A stretch of 64,000 bases of DNA from JAJNPS01 sp031378845 (GTDB lineage: Bacteria; Pseudomonadota; Alphaproteobacteria; Rhodobacterales; Rhodobacteraceae), in NCBI GenBank assembly GCA_031378845.1, contig JANNES010000016.1, positions 1 through 64,000 of the forward strand, written 5' to 3'. How positions within the stretch are numbered: the stretch's first letter is position 1; each line of letters opens with the position of its first letter. Position numbers and translations under genes: made by a program. Shown in pieces: positions 18,426-28,828 of this stretch. The notes beneath the pieces were generated by a model. That model saw only the letters and a list, made by a program, of their open reading frames with translations. It made no database searches and was not told the origin of the DNA.

Positions 18426-19010
18426 ATGAGCGGTGAGACCCTTGCGCAACTGGCGTATCTCGGCTTGATCCTGGTCGCCTTGGGCGGCTGGGCGATGGTC
18501 GAGTTTCGCGGCCGCATGGGCTTTGCCTTGCGGGCCGCCATGGCCTGGGGCTTGATCTTCGTGGCGGTGATCGCGGCTTACGGCATCTGGTCCGACCTCA
18601 AGTCCGATCTGACACAAAGTGCTGTCGTCCGCGACGACGGACGGATCGAGATCCCCCGCGCGCCGGACGGACATTTCTATGTGACACTGGACATCAACGG
18701 CACACCGATCCGCTTCATGGCCGACACTGGGGCAAGTGCGATGGTGCTCAGCCGTGACGACGCAACCAAGCTCGGCATTGATCCCGCAAGCCTGGCCTAT
18801 ACCGACGAGGCAATGACCGCCAATGGCGTTGTTCGGACAGCCCAGGTGCGATTGCCCGAGGTTGCCTTTGGTCCACATCTGGACGTCGATTTCCGGGCTT
18901 GGGTGAATGAGGCGCCGATGGACGGATCGCTTTTGGGGATGGATTACCTGCAAGCGTTCCGGGTCGAGTTGAACGGCGACAAGATGACGCTTCGGCGCCA
19001 GACGCAGTGA
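18426..19010 (+). CDS. Membrane-anchored retropepsin-like aspartic protease (TIGR02281/clan AA)
   Basis: The 194-aa protein has two N-terminal membrane helices (about residues 8-25 and 35-52), then a single retropepsin-like domain with catalytic motif FMADTGASAMVLS (Asp about 98) and a later SLLGMDYL flap-side motif. Such proteins must dimerise to form an active site. ATG 18426 has GGAGG at 5 nt spacing; an upstream in-frame ATG at 18414 lacks one. The catalytic domain probably faces the periplasm. Physiological substrates are unknown. Confidence 0.88.
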   Translation: MSGETLAQLAYLGLILVALGGWAMVEFRGRMGFALRAAMAWGLIFVAVIAAYGIWSDLKSDLTQSAVVRDDGRIEIPRAPDGHFYVTLDINGTPIRFMADTGASAMVLSRDDATKLGIDPASLAYTDEAMTANGVVRTAQVRLPEVAFGPHLDVDFRAWVNEAPMDGSLLGMDYLQAFRVELNGDKMTLRRQTQ

Positions 19011-19049
19011 TCCGGACCATGCACGTTGGCGACGACAAGTCCCCGCAAG

Positions 19050-19532
19050 TCACGTCGTTTCAGCGGGTTGCACGGACGCCTTTTCCATCTTCATCAGCCA
19101 GCTGCCGGTATCCTCTGTCCAATACTGCGCAGGATGCCCGGCCTCGGTGACCCGCCGCCAGAGGCCGCGCGCCGCATCGAGCGCCCCCGCATCCCCGCCA
19201 TCGAACAAGACCCAGACCCGCTCCAGCGTCGCGATCTCGTCCGGGATGGGCAGCGCTCCGTCGATCAGGGCGAGGACCTTGGCCGCGTTGACGACCGGCC
19301 CCTGACCCAGCAGCACCGGCTGGTCGCCATCATGCGCGCCACCGACCAGTCCATGGCACAAAAACCCATCCGCCGGATTGACCCACAAGAGGTCATCGAG
19401 CCGCGCAAGATGCGCCTCGTCGCCGCCGCGCACCATCACGCGCCAGTTGCGCGCGCTTGCCCGCGTGATCAGCGTGATCAAAGTGTCAACCGCCCCCGAC
19501 CGCGTCAGGTGGTAGAACATCACCAGGCCCAT
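19050..19532 (-). CDS. holC: DNA polymerase III subunit chi
   Basis: The 160-aa chi subunit links the clamp-loader complex to single-strand binding protein. It begins MGLVMFYHLTRSG, the family's typical N-terminus, and has the conserved FLCHGLVGGAHDGDQPVLL region. It follows pepA by 9 bp on the same strand; pepA-holC is a widely kept pair. It converges on the aspartic protease gene. Confidence 0.92.
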   Translation of the reverse strand: MGLVMFYHLTRSGAVDTLITLITRASARNWRVMVRGGDEAHLARLDDLLWVNPADGFLCHGLVGGAHDGDQPVLLGQGPVVNAAKVLALIDGALPIPDEIATLERVWVLFDGGDAGALDAARGLWRRVTEAGHPAQYWTEDTGSWLMKMEKASVQPAETT

Positions 19533-19541
19533 CGCCTTGGC

Positions 19542-21011
<1,470 letters not shown>

Positions 21012-21177
21012 GGACGCTCTCCGCAAAAAATTTGGCCTCAAGTAACTAGGTCAGCCGTCGGCAAAGCCTAGCCTTTGGTCCAAGAATTGACCAGATGGGA
21101 GTTTTACCTTGGCGCGAGATCCGCTAGCGTGCGTCAAAGCGACCCAAGACAAGGTCGGGGAACAGGCAGGGCGGCGC

Positions 21178-22350
21178 GTGGGGCGATTTGACCGATATTT
21201 GCTGTCTCAGCTGTTGAGCCTGTTTGGGTTCTTTTCGCTGGTTCTGGTCGGGGTCTACTGGATCAACCGGGCGGTTGGCCTTTTTGACCAACTTATCGGC
21301 GATGGCCAGTCAGCACTGGTCTTTTTGGAATTCTCGCTGTTGACGCTGCCGAATGTCATCCGGCTGGTGCTGCCGATTTCCGCCTTTGCTGCGACCATTT
21401 ATGTGATCAACCGTCTGGCCGCGGAAAGCGAGCTGGTGGTGGTACAAGCGACCGGCTACTCGGTGTTCCGGCTGGCCCGCCCGATCTTTGCATTTGGCAT
21501 CCTCGTGGCGCTGATGATGATGGTGCTGACCCATGTTCTGGTCCCGGCAAGCCGCTCGGCGCTGGCGTTGCGGTCCGCAGAGATCACCGAAAACGTGACC
21601 GCGCGTTTTCTGAATGAAGGCCAGTTCATGCATCCGGCGTCAGGCATCACGCTTTACATCCGTGCCATTTCTTCGAACGGAGAGCTGCGGGATCTTTTCT
21701 TGTCCGATGACCGCGACCCGGAGCGAAGGGTCGTTTATACTGCCCGGCGCGCCTTGCTGGTTCGCGGGGAAAAAGGTGACGGCTCGGGGATCTCGACCGG
21801 GCCAAAGCTTTTGATGTTCGATGGAATCTCGCAGACCGTTTCGGGTCCGGATAAGCGACTGGCCGTGACGCGGTTTGCAGACTTTACTTACGATCTGGCG
21901 GCGCTCATCTCCATCGGCTCGCTCTCGGGCAAGACCCTGGAAGAGCTATCGACCTGGACATTGCTGCACCCGACGCCCGCGCTGGAGGCTGAAATCGGCG
22001 ACACCCGAGCGGCTTTTTTGCAAGAGGGGCATGCGCGTTTTGCCGGGCCCCTCCTCGCCCCGATGGGGGCAGCCATTGCGTTTGCCTGCCTCATGCTGGG
22101 CAGCTTTAGCCGGTTTGGCCTGTGGCGACAGATCGCGGTGGCGGTGGTGGTTCTGATCGCGGCACAGATGGCCAATACCGCCGCGACAGCCGCCGCAATG
22201 CGCAGCGATCAATCCTGGCCTTTGGTCTACGTGGCCCCCGTGGTCGGCATGCTGTTGGCGCTGGTGCTGATGTTTTACGCGCAAATGCCGCGCCGGCGAC
22301 CGCGCGATGCCCTGACCAGCGCCGTTCCGGGGCCGGGGCCTGCAGCATGA
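21178..22350 (+). CDS. lptF: LPS export ABC transporter permease LptF
   Basis: One of two permeases of the LptB2FG complex that extracts lipopolysaccharide from the inner membrane. It has 390 aa with the YjgP/YjgQ layout: three N-terminal helices, a periplasmic beta-jellyroll (about residues 130-260), then three C-terminal helices. GTG 21178 gives GRFDRYLLSQLL, the common N-terminus. The frame is open to TTG 21109, which has GGGAG upstream (413 aa), so the start is uncertain. Its stop overlaps the lptG ATG (ATGA). Confidence 0.92.
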   Translation: MGRFDRYLLSQLLSLFGFFSLVLVGVYWINRAVGLFDQLIGDGQSALVFLEFSLLTLPNVIRLVLPISAFAATIYVINRLAAESELVVVQATGYSVFRLARPIFAFGILVALMMMVLTHVLVPASRSALALRSAEITENVTARFLNEGQFMHPASGITLYIRAISSNGELRDLFLSDDRDPERRVVYTARRALLVRGEKGDGSGISTGPKLLMFDGISQTVSGPDKRLAVTRFADFTYDLAALISIGSLSGKTLEELSTWTLLHPTPALEAEIGDTRAAFLQEGHARFAGPLLAPMGAAIAFACLMLGSFSRFGLWRQIAVAVVVLIAAQMANTAATAAAMRSDQSWPLVYVAPVVGMLLALVLMFYAQMPRRRPRDALTSAVPGPGPAA

Positions 22351-23444
22351 CGCTCAGCCTTTACATCGCGCGGCGGTTTCTTGGCATGGTGCTGCGTGTC
22401 ATCTTGATCTTTTTCGGGATCCTTCTCTTGATCGACATGATCGAACAGCTGCGCCGGTTCAGCAACGTGGATGTCGGACTGGGCACAGCTCTTTATCTGT
22501 CGGCGCTGAATGTTCCTGAATCGCTCTACCGTATATTGCCGCTGATCATGATCATCGCGTCGATCACGCTGTTCTTGAACATGGCGCGGTCGTCGGAACT
22601 GGTTGTCGTGCGGGCGTCGGGGCGGTCTGGAATCCGGTTTTTGGCGACCCCGATCATCTGCGCCATTGTGATCGGGTGCCTCATGGTGGGGGTATTCAAT
22701 CCCATCGTTGCCGGTACGAGCAAGGCCTATGTCGATGCAAAGATGCGCCTTCAACAAGGCCAGGGAAGTGTGCTTTCGGTGTCTGACAGCGGGCTTTGGC
22801 TGCGACAGGGGGCCGCCGATGCGCAGACCGTCGTGCGCGCCGCGCAGTCGAATGCCGACGGCTCGGAACTGCAAGACGTAACCTTCTTGATCTTTGCGCC
22901 GGACGGACTGCCCATCCGGCGCATCGAATCCGAGCACGCCATGCTGGAGCCCGGCGCTTGGGTCATCAAGGATCCCAAGGTGTGGGACCTGACCGCACCA
23001 AACCCGGAAAGTGTCGTTATCCCGCAGCTGAGCGACATTCGCCTCGCCTCGGAACTGACGGTGGACTACATCCGCGACAGCTTCGGAGCGCCGTCCTCCA
23101 TTCCCTTTTGGCAACTGCCCGATTACATTGCGGGGCTTGAGCGGGCGGGATTTTCGGCGCGGGCGCATCGCGTCTGGCTTCAGATGGAGTTGGCCCAGCC
23201 GTTGCTATTGGCGGCGATGGTGCTGGTGGCCGCAGGCTTTACGATGCGGCATGTCCGGTTTGGTTCGACCGGTGTGATGGTGCTGTTGGCATTATTGGCG
23301 GGGTTCACGATCTTTTTCTTGCGCAACTTTACCCAAGTGCTGGGCGAGAACGGGCAAATTCCCGTCATCCTTGCCGCGTGGACGGCACCATTGGCGGCGT
23401 TCTTGATGTCGATGGGCCTTTTGCTGCATCTGGAGGATGGCTGA
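22347..23444 (+). CDS. lptG: LPS export ABC transporter permease LptG
   Basis: Partner of LptF, 365 aa, with the same six-helix plus periplasmic jellyroll layout. N-terminal RRFLGMVLRVILIFFGILLL and the MARSSELVVVRASGRS coupling region are visible; the last helices start about residue 275. ATG 22347 overlaps the lptF stop in ATGA, giving translational coupling. The ATPase LptB is not in this window. Confidence 0.94.
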   Translation: MTLSLYIARRFLGMVLRVILIFFGILLLIDMIEQLRRFSNVDVGLGTALYLSALNVPESLYRILPLIMIIASITLFLNMARSSELVVVRASGRSGIRFLATPIICAIVIGCLMVGVFNPIVAGTSKAYVDAKMRLQQGQGSVLSVSDSGLWLRQGAADAQTVVRAAQSNADGSELQDVTFLIFAPDGLPIRRIESEHAMLEPGAWVIKDPKVWDLTAPNPESVVIPQLSDIRLASELTVDYIRDSFGAPSSIPFWQLPDYIAGLERAGFSARAHRVWLQMELAQPLLLAAMVLVAAGFTMRHVRFGSTGVMVLLALLAGFTIFFLRNFTQVLGENGQIPVILAAWTAPLAAFLMSMGLLLHLEDG

Positions 23445-23445
23445 C

Positions 23446-25602
23446 ATGATCATGCCCCTCCTGCGTTACCTCAAATCCTTTGCCCTGTTGTTCGTCGTGA
23501 GCCTCTTGCCCGCGATGGCGCAGGCGCAAGATCAGGCCAGCCTTGTCGCCGACAGCCTGCGCATCGACAGCGACAGCGTCCTGATCGCCGAGGGGTCGGT
23601 CGAGATCTTTTACAAGTCGCGCAAGCTCAAGGCGCGCCGTGTGGTTTATGACCAGCGCGCAGACCGGCTGGTGATCGACGGCCCGATCGTGTTGACAGAC
23701 GGCGCCGACACCGTTGTCCTTGCAAGCCAGGCCGATCTGTCGGCGGACCTTTCCGAAGGCATTTTGCAAAGCGCGCGGATCGTGCTGAACCAGCAGTTGC
23801 AACTTGCGGCCGCCCAGATGATGCGCGTCGGCGGACGCTATACGCAGCTTGACAATGCCGTGGCCTCGTCCTGTCAGGTTTGCGCCAATCGCCCGGTGCC
23901 GTTGTGGGAAATCCGGGCAAGGCGGATTGTGCATGACCAGTTGGAACGCCAGATCTTTTTCGACCATGCGCAGTTGCGCGTCGCAGGCATCCCGGTGCTT
24001 TATCTGCCACGGCTGCGCATGCCCGACCCGACGCTGGAACGCGCGACCGGTTTCCTGATGCCTAGCATCCGCACCACGTCGCAGCTTGGGGCCGGCCTAA
24101 AGCTGCCCTACTTTGTACGGATCGGGGAGTCCGCCGACCTGACGCTGACACCTTATTTGTCGACAAAGTCGGGCCGGACGCTTGAACTGCGCTACCGCCA
24201 GGCATTTTCCACCGGCACGATCGAGGCGACGGGGGCTCTCAGCTGGGATGATCTGGCACCCGGACGGCGCGGCTATGCCAAGATCACCGGCGACTTCGTT
24301 TTGCCAGCCGCGTTCAAGCTGACATTCCAGCTCGAAGAAACCACCGATCCCGCCTATCTTTTGGATTACGGCATCTCTGACAAGGACAAGCTGGAAAGCA
24401 ATCTGAACGTCAGCCGCACGCGACGCAACGAGTACATCGTGGCACAGGTATCGCGTTTCGACACGCTGCGCGATGACGAGAACAACGACACGATTCCCTC
24501 GCTTTTGGCTGATTTCACGTTTCAACGCCGGTTTGGCCTTGATGCTTTGGGCGGGACCGGTGGGTTCCGGTTCCAGACCCATTCGCACTATCGCAGATCA
24601 CAATCACCGGTGGACGGGACTGACCTTGATACGGTTGCAGATGGCCGCGATCTGTCGCGGATTTCGCTTGCCGTGGATTGGCGCAAAAGCTGGATATTGC
24701 CTCTCGGGATCGAGGGCACCGTAGCGGGGGAATTGACGGCTGACGCCTACCGCGTGGATCAAGATGCCGTCTATGCCGGGCAGTCCACGCGGGTCAGCGG
24801 CGCGATAGCCACCGAACTGCGCTGGCCGTTGATCAAGACCGGATCGCGCGGCGCCACCCAGATGATCGAGCCGGTGGTCCAATTCATCTGGTCGCCGCCC
24901 GATGATGACGGCATTCCCAACGAGGATTCGACCTTGGTGGAGTTCGATGAAGGCAACCTCTTTTCGCTAGATCGGTTCCCCGGATCTGACGAAACCGAAA
25001 GTGGTGCGCGTCTCAACACAGGCGTGACCTGGACAAGGATCAGCCCCGGTGGCTGGACGCTTGGGATCACCGGGGGTCGGGTCTGGCGCAACGAGGACTC
25101 CGGTCAGTTCGGGCCTTCGTCTGGCCTGGGTGGCGCGACGTCAGATTGGCTTGGCGCGATTCAGATCGCATCGGCTGACGGGCTGCTGGTCACCGGCAGA
25201 GTCCTTTTTGACGACGACTTTGAGACCACGAAGTCTGAAATCCGGATGGACCTGAACCGGGATCGATATGCGGTTTCCAGCAGCTATCTCTGGGCCATTG
25301 CGGATCCGAGCGAGGACCGGCCGGACGACACGTCCGAACTTACCGTGGACGCACAGTACAAATTGACCCCGAACTGGACCACCAAACTGACCGGCAGCTA
25401 TGATTTCGTAGCTGATCGCAGCACCGTGGCAGGCCTGGGGTTCGCCTTTCGCAACGAATGCCTTTTGGTCGATCTTTCCCTCTCGCGTCGGTTCACGTCC
25501 TCGACTAGTGTGAAGCCGACCACGAGTTTCGGGCTTTCGTTCGATCTTTTGGGCTTTGGCGGGGCGCAGGCGGCAGGTCCGGCGCGCGTTTGCCGACGCT
25601 AG
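23446..25602 (+). CDS. lptD: LPS-assembly outer-membrane protein LptD
   Basis: The beta-barrel translocon that places LPS in the outer leaflet. The 718-aa precursor has a Sec signal peptide ending near AMAQAQ. An OstA/LptA-like domain follows (about 30-130), then the conserved CQVCANRPVPLWEIRA segment and the barrel. Few Cys residues are present compared with enterobacterial LptD. ATG 23446 is chosen because GGAGG lies 9 nt upstream; ATG 23437 abuts that Shine-Dalgarno. It starts one base after the lptG stop. Confidence 0.93.
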   Translation: MIMPLLRYLKSFALLFVVSLLPAMAQAQDQASLVADSLRIDSDSVLIAEGSVEIFYKSRKLKARRVVYDQRADRLVIDGPIVLTDGADTVVLASQADLSADLSEGILQSARIVLNQQLQLAAAQMMRVGGRYTQLDNAVASSCQVCANRPVPLWEIRARRIVHDQLERQIFFDHAQLRVAGIPVLYLPRLRMPDPTLERATGFLMPSIRTTSQLGAGLKLPYFVRIGESADLTLTPYLSTKSGRTLELRYRQAFSTGTIEATGALSWDDLAPGRRGYAKITGDFVLPAAFKLTFQLEETTDPAYLLDYGISDKDKLESNLNVSRTRRNEYIVAQVSRFDTLRDDENNDTIPSLLADFTFQRRFGLDALGGTGGFRFQTHSHYRRSQSPVDGTDLDTVADGRDLSRISLAVDWRKSWILPLGIEGTVAGELTADAYRVDQDAVYAGQSTRVSGAIATELRWPLIKTGSRGATQMIEPVVQFIWSPPDDDGIPNEDSTLVEFDEGNLFSLDRFPGSDETESGARLNTGVTWTRISPGGWTLGITGGRVWRNEDSGQFGPSSGLGGATSDWLGAIQIASADGLLVTGRVLFDDDFETTKSEIRMDLNRDRYAVSSSYLWAIADPSEDRPDDTSELTVDAQYKLTPNWTTKLTGSYDFVADRSTVAGLGFAFRNECLLVDLSLSRRFTSSTSVKPTTSFGLSFDLLGFGGAQAAGPARVCRR

Positions 25603-25610
25603 AGGAGACG

Positions 25611-25691
25611 ATGGATCAAATGCCAGCACATGAGGCACGGCGACCGGGCAGACCTTTGATGACAGACCAGGCAAGAGCGACGTTCGAATGA
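25611..25691 (+). CDS. Possible 26-aa leader ORF between lptD and surA
   Basis: ATG 25611 follows GAGGAG at 3 nt. The 26-codon frame (starts MDQMPAHEARR, ends ATFE) stops at a TGA that overlaps the surA ATG as ATGA. Codon choice is poor for this genome (CCA, CGA, AGA), so the peptide itself is probably unimportant. If translated, it would couple surA to lptD. It could also be chance. Confidence 0.3.
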   Translation: MDQMPAHEARRPGRPLMTDQARATFE

Positions 25692-26902
25692 TGATGCAGA
25701 CAGGTTTTCGTTTTGTCACGGCTTTGGCCTTTGTCGGTCAGATGTTCTGGGGCGGCGCCGTCACGGCACAAGACAATCTCTTTGCCCCGCGTGTCGAGGT
25801 AAGCGGCAGGGCCATCACAGAATATGAAGTCCTGCAGCGCGCCATGTTCATCAAGGTTCTGGGCGGCTCTGGCGACCCCGAGGCCGAGGCCGAAAAAGCG
25901 TTGATCGAAGACAAGCTGAAATTGATCGAGGCCGAGCGTCTTGGGATCAAGGTCACGAGCGAGCAAGTTCTTGCGGGCATGGGCGAATTTGCCGGACGCG
26001 CCAATCTGTCAACCGACGCGTTCGTCAAGGCCATTGGCCAGGGCGGCGTCGCGCCCGAAACGTTTCGCGATTTCGTGGCGGCAGGGATCTTGTGGCGCGA
26101 AGTGGTGCGCGCGACCTTTGCCGGAACGGTCTCGGTCAGCGAGATCGAGATCGACCGCGCCATCGAAGGCCGGACCCGCACGATCGGATTGCGCGTTCTG
26201 TTGTCGGAACTGGTGCTGCCGGTTGCCGCAGAGGCCGAGCGCGCCGACGTCACCGCCCGTGCCATGGAATTGCGCACCCAGATCTCGGGCGAAGGCGCCT
26301 TTTCCGCAGCGGTAGGTCGGTACTCTGCGGCACCTACCGCAGGCAGAGGTGGCCGGCTGGACTGGTTGTCGCTGACCAACTTGCCGCCTGTCCTTGCCAA
26401 GTTTGTTCTGGCGCTGGAACCGGGCCAGGTTTCCGACCCGGTGCAAGTGCAGAACGCGGTCGTGCTGTTCTTGCTGCGCGAGATTGCCCAAGACCCTGCA
26501 GTCGCGCCGACACCCTACGAGACGGAATACGCGCAGTTCTTGATCCCGGACGATCAGGCTTATGTCGCCAAGGTCCGGGCAAACAGCGACCGCTGCACCG
26601 ACCTTTATGCCTTTGCCAAGGGCAAGCCGGAGGCGGTGCTGACCGTCGAAAAGAAGCCGGCCACCGACATTCCGCAAGATATCGCCATTGAACTGGCACA
26701 ACTGGATCCGGGTGAAAGCTCAACCGCGTTGACGCGCGGCAGCAACCGGATGTTCTTGATGCTGTGCAGCCGGACGCCGCTGGCCGAGGTTCCCGTTTCG
26801 CGCGACGAGATCCGCAGTGCGCTGTTGAACGGCAAACTGAATGGCCTTGCCGAGCAGCTTCTGGAAGGGCTGCGCGCAGCGGCTGTGATCAAAGAACAGT
26901 GA
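25688..26902 (+). CDS. surA: Periplasmic chaperone/peptidyl-prolyl isomerase, SurA family
   Basis: Chaperone for outer-membrane proteins, LptD being a classic client. The 404-aa precursor has a Sec signal peptide ending VTAQDN, a SurA N-terminal domain (FAPRVEVSGRAITEYEV onward), and one parvulin-type domain (about 175-270, with GGRLDWLSLTNLPPVLAKFV). The start may be ATG 25688, 25691 or the adjacent ATG. It lies inside the lpt cluster and overlaps pdxA. Confidence 0.9.
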   Translation: MMMQTGFRFVTALAFVGQMFWGGAVTAQDNLFAPRVEVSGRAITEYEVLQRAMFIKVLGGSGDPEAEAEKALIEDKLKLIEAERLGIKVTSEQVLAGMGEFAGRANLSTDAFVKAIGQGGVAPETFRDFVAAGILWREVVRATFAGTVSVSEIEIDRAIEGRTRTIGLRVLLSELVLPVAAEAERADVTARAMELRTQISGEGAFSAAVGRYSAAPTAGRGGRLDWLSLTNLPPVLAKFVLALEPGQVSDPVQVQNAVVLFLLREIAQDPAVAPTPYETEYAQFLIPDDQAYVAKVRANSDRCTDLYAFAKGKPEAVLTVEKKPATDIPQDIAIELAQLDPGESSTALTRGSNRMFLMLCSRTPLAEVPVSRDEIRSALLNGKLNGLAEQLLEGLRAAAVIKEQ

Positions 26903-27909
26903 CCTCCTCTTCCGCGTCCCGTATCCCCGATATCCGAACGCTCGGCCCTGTTCTTTTGACCTGCGGCGAGCCGTCCGGAATCGGACCGGAAATCACGGTT
27001 GCGGCCCGCAAGGCATTGGGCGAGACGCTGCCGTTCTGCTGGCTCGGCGATCCTGAGCATCTGCCTGCGGGGACACTTTGGACAGAGATCGCCAGCTTGC
27101 AGGATGTGGCAAAGGTCCCATCCGGGCAATTGCCCGTCTTGCGCCATGATTTTCCCGCCCCGGCCGTTCCGGGTCTGCCTGATCCGCAGAACGCCGCAGC
27201 GGTCGTGGCAGTGATTGCACGGGCGGTGGCACTCGTCATGTCGGGGGCGGCAGGGGCAATCTGCACATCGCCGATTCACAAAAAAGCGTTGAAGGATGGG
27301 GCGGGATTCGCCTTTCCGGGTCATACCGAATTTCTGGCGCATCTGGCCGGTGTGCGCGATGTCGTCATGATGCTGGCCTGCCCGGAACTGCGCGTCGTGC
27401 CGACGACCATCCATATTCCGTTGGCCGACGTGCCGCACCGCCTGACACCGGAACTGCTGGAGACGACGCTGCGCATCACCCATGCGGCGCTGATCAGGGA
27501 TTTCGGCATCGCGGCGCCGCGGATTTCGGTCTCGGGCCTGAACCCACACGCGGGCGAAGGGGGCCTGATGGGTGCCGAGGATGGCCAGCTGATCGCGCCG
27601 GTCGTCGCACGCCTTGCCGCCGAGGGCATGTCGATCTGGGGACCGGTTTCGGCAGACACCATGTTTCATGCCGCAGCGCGCGCGGGCTATGATGCGGCGG
27701 TGGCGATGTATCACGATCAGGCGCTGATCCCGATCAAGACGATCGATTTTTCCGGTGGCGTCAATGTTACCCTGGGTCTGCCTTTCGTGCGCACGTCGCC
27801 CGATCACGGCACCGCATTTGACATTGCGGGCAAGGGTATCGCGGATCCGACCAGCCTGATCGCAGCGCTGCGGATGGCCTGCGATATGAGCATCGCGCGA
27901 CGGGGATAG
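26899..27909 (+). CDS. pdxA: 4-hydroxythreonine-4-phosphate dehydrogenase
   Basis: NAD-dependent enzyme of DXP-dependent pyridoxal-phosphate synthesis; 336 aa (E. coli 329). Metal His ligands are seen in FPGHTEFLAHL, MYHDQALIPIK and TSPDHGTAFD; the N-terminal GEPSGIGPEI motif is conserved. GTG 26899 overlaps the surA stop (GTGA), so surA-pdxA are coupled, as in many proteobacteria. Confidence 0.95.
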   Translation: MTSSSASRIPDIRTLGPVLLTCGEPSGIGPEITVAARKALGETLPFCWLGDPEHLPAGTLWTEIASLQDVAKVPSGQLPVLRHDFPAPAVPGLPDPQNAAAVVAVIARAVALVMSGAAGAICTSPIHKKALKDGAGFAFPGHTEFLAHLAGVRDVVMMLACPELRVVPTTIHIPLADVPHRLTPELLETTLRITHAALIRDFGIAAPRISVSGLNPHAGEGGLMGAEDGQLIAPVVARLAAEGMSIWGPVSADTMFHAAARAGYDAAVAMYHDQALIPIKTIDFSGGVNVTLGLPFVRTSPDHGTAFDIAGKGIADPTSLIAALRMACDMSIARRG

Positions 27910-27911
27910 GC

Positions 27912-27960
27912 GCCGGGGTTTCCACCCCGGACCCCGAGGATATTTGTGCCAAGATGAAAG
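27912..27960 (+). repeat. Intergenic hairpin repeat, copy 4
   Basis: CCGGGGT-TTCC-ACCCCGG stem, then ACCCCGAGGATATTTG and the tail CCAAGATGAAAG. It fills the 60-bp gap between pdxA and rsmA, so the tail forms part of the rsmA leader. It is one of the two best copies. Confidence 0.75.
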
Positions 27961-27969
27961 GCCTCTGCA

Positions 27970-28812
27970 ATGGGAACGATTGACGGCCTGCCGCCCCTGC
28001 GCGAGGTCATCCGAATACATGAGCTTGTCGCCAAAAAGCAGTTGGGTCAGAACTTTCTGCTGGACCTGAACCTGACGGCGCGGATCGCGCGCGCGGCGGG
28101 CGACCTTGCGGGCTTTGATGTGCTGGAGGTCGGCCCGGGCCCCGGCGGTCTGACGCGGGGCCTTTTGGCCGAAGGGGCGCGCCATGTCGTGGCAGTGGAA
28201 AAGGATCCGCGTTGCTTGCCCGCACTGGCCGAGATTGCGGCGCACTATCCGGGCCGTCTGACGGTGCTGCAAGGCGACGCCTTGGGAGCAGATGTCAGCG
28301 CGCATCTGACAGCACCCGTCAAGATCGTGGCCAACCTGCCTTACAATGTCGGAACCGAGCTTTTGGTCCGTTGGCTGACCCCCGCGATCTGGCCGCCCTT
28401 TTGGTCGAGCCTCACCTTGATGTTTCAGCGCGAAGTGGCGGAGCGGATTGTGGCACGACCGCGCAGCGACCATTACGGGCGGCTTGCTTTGCTGGCGCAA
28501 TGGCGCTGCGACGCGCAGATCGTGCTGACCCTTCCGCCCGAGGCCTTTACCCCCGCGCCCAAGGTGCATTCTGCGGTGGTCCATTTGACGCGGCTGGCCG
28601 AGCCGCGTTATCCGGCAGATGCCGCGACCTTGATGCGCATCACGGCAATGGCCTTTAACCAGCGCCGCAAGATGCTGCGTTCAAGTCTGAGGGGCCTCGC
28701 CCCTGACATCGAGGCGCGCCTGACTGCGGTCGGCATCCCGCCCACGGCGCGCGCCGAAGAAATCGCGTTGGAGGGGTTTTGCGCCTTGGCGCGCAACGTC
28801 GCCAAGGCCTGA
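27970..28812 (+). CDS. rsmA: 16S rRNA dimethyladenosine transferase (A1518/A1519)
   Basis: SAM-dependent KsgA/RsmA, 280 aa, dimethylates two adenosines near the 3' end of 16S rRNA. KKQLGQNFL near residue 22, SAM-binding EVGPGPGGLTRGLL and the catalytic NLPYN motif (about residue 117) are present. The ATG at 27970 lies after the hairpin repeat. The surA-pdxA-rsmA order is conserved among proteobacteria. Confidence 0.96.
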   Translation: MGTIDGLPPLREVIRIHELVAKKQLGQNFLLDLNLTARIARAAGDLAGFDVLEVGPGPGGLTRGLLAEGARHVVAVEKDPRCLPALAEIAAHYPGRLTVLQGDALGADVSAHLTAPVKIVANLPYNVGTELLVRWLTPAIWPPFWSSLTLMFQREVAERIVARPRSDHYGRLALLAQWRCDAQIVLTLPPEAFTPAPKVHSAVVHLTRLAEPRYPADAATLMRITAMAFNQRRKMLRSSLRGLAPDIEARLTAVGIPPTARAEEIALEGFCALARNVAKA

Positions 28813-28828
28813 TAGCTGACGGAAACGA

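Noticed and set aside
26605..28584. 659-codon minus-strand frame across surA, pdxA and rsmA
   Set aside because: Spans three clear plus-strand genes with conserved motifs; composition is antisense-like.
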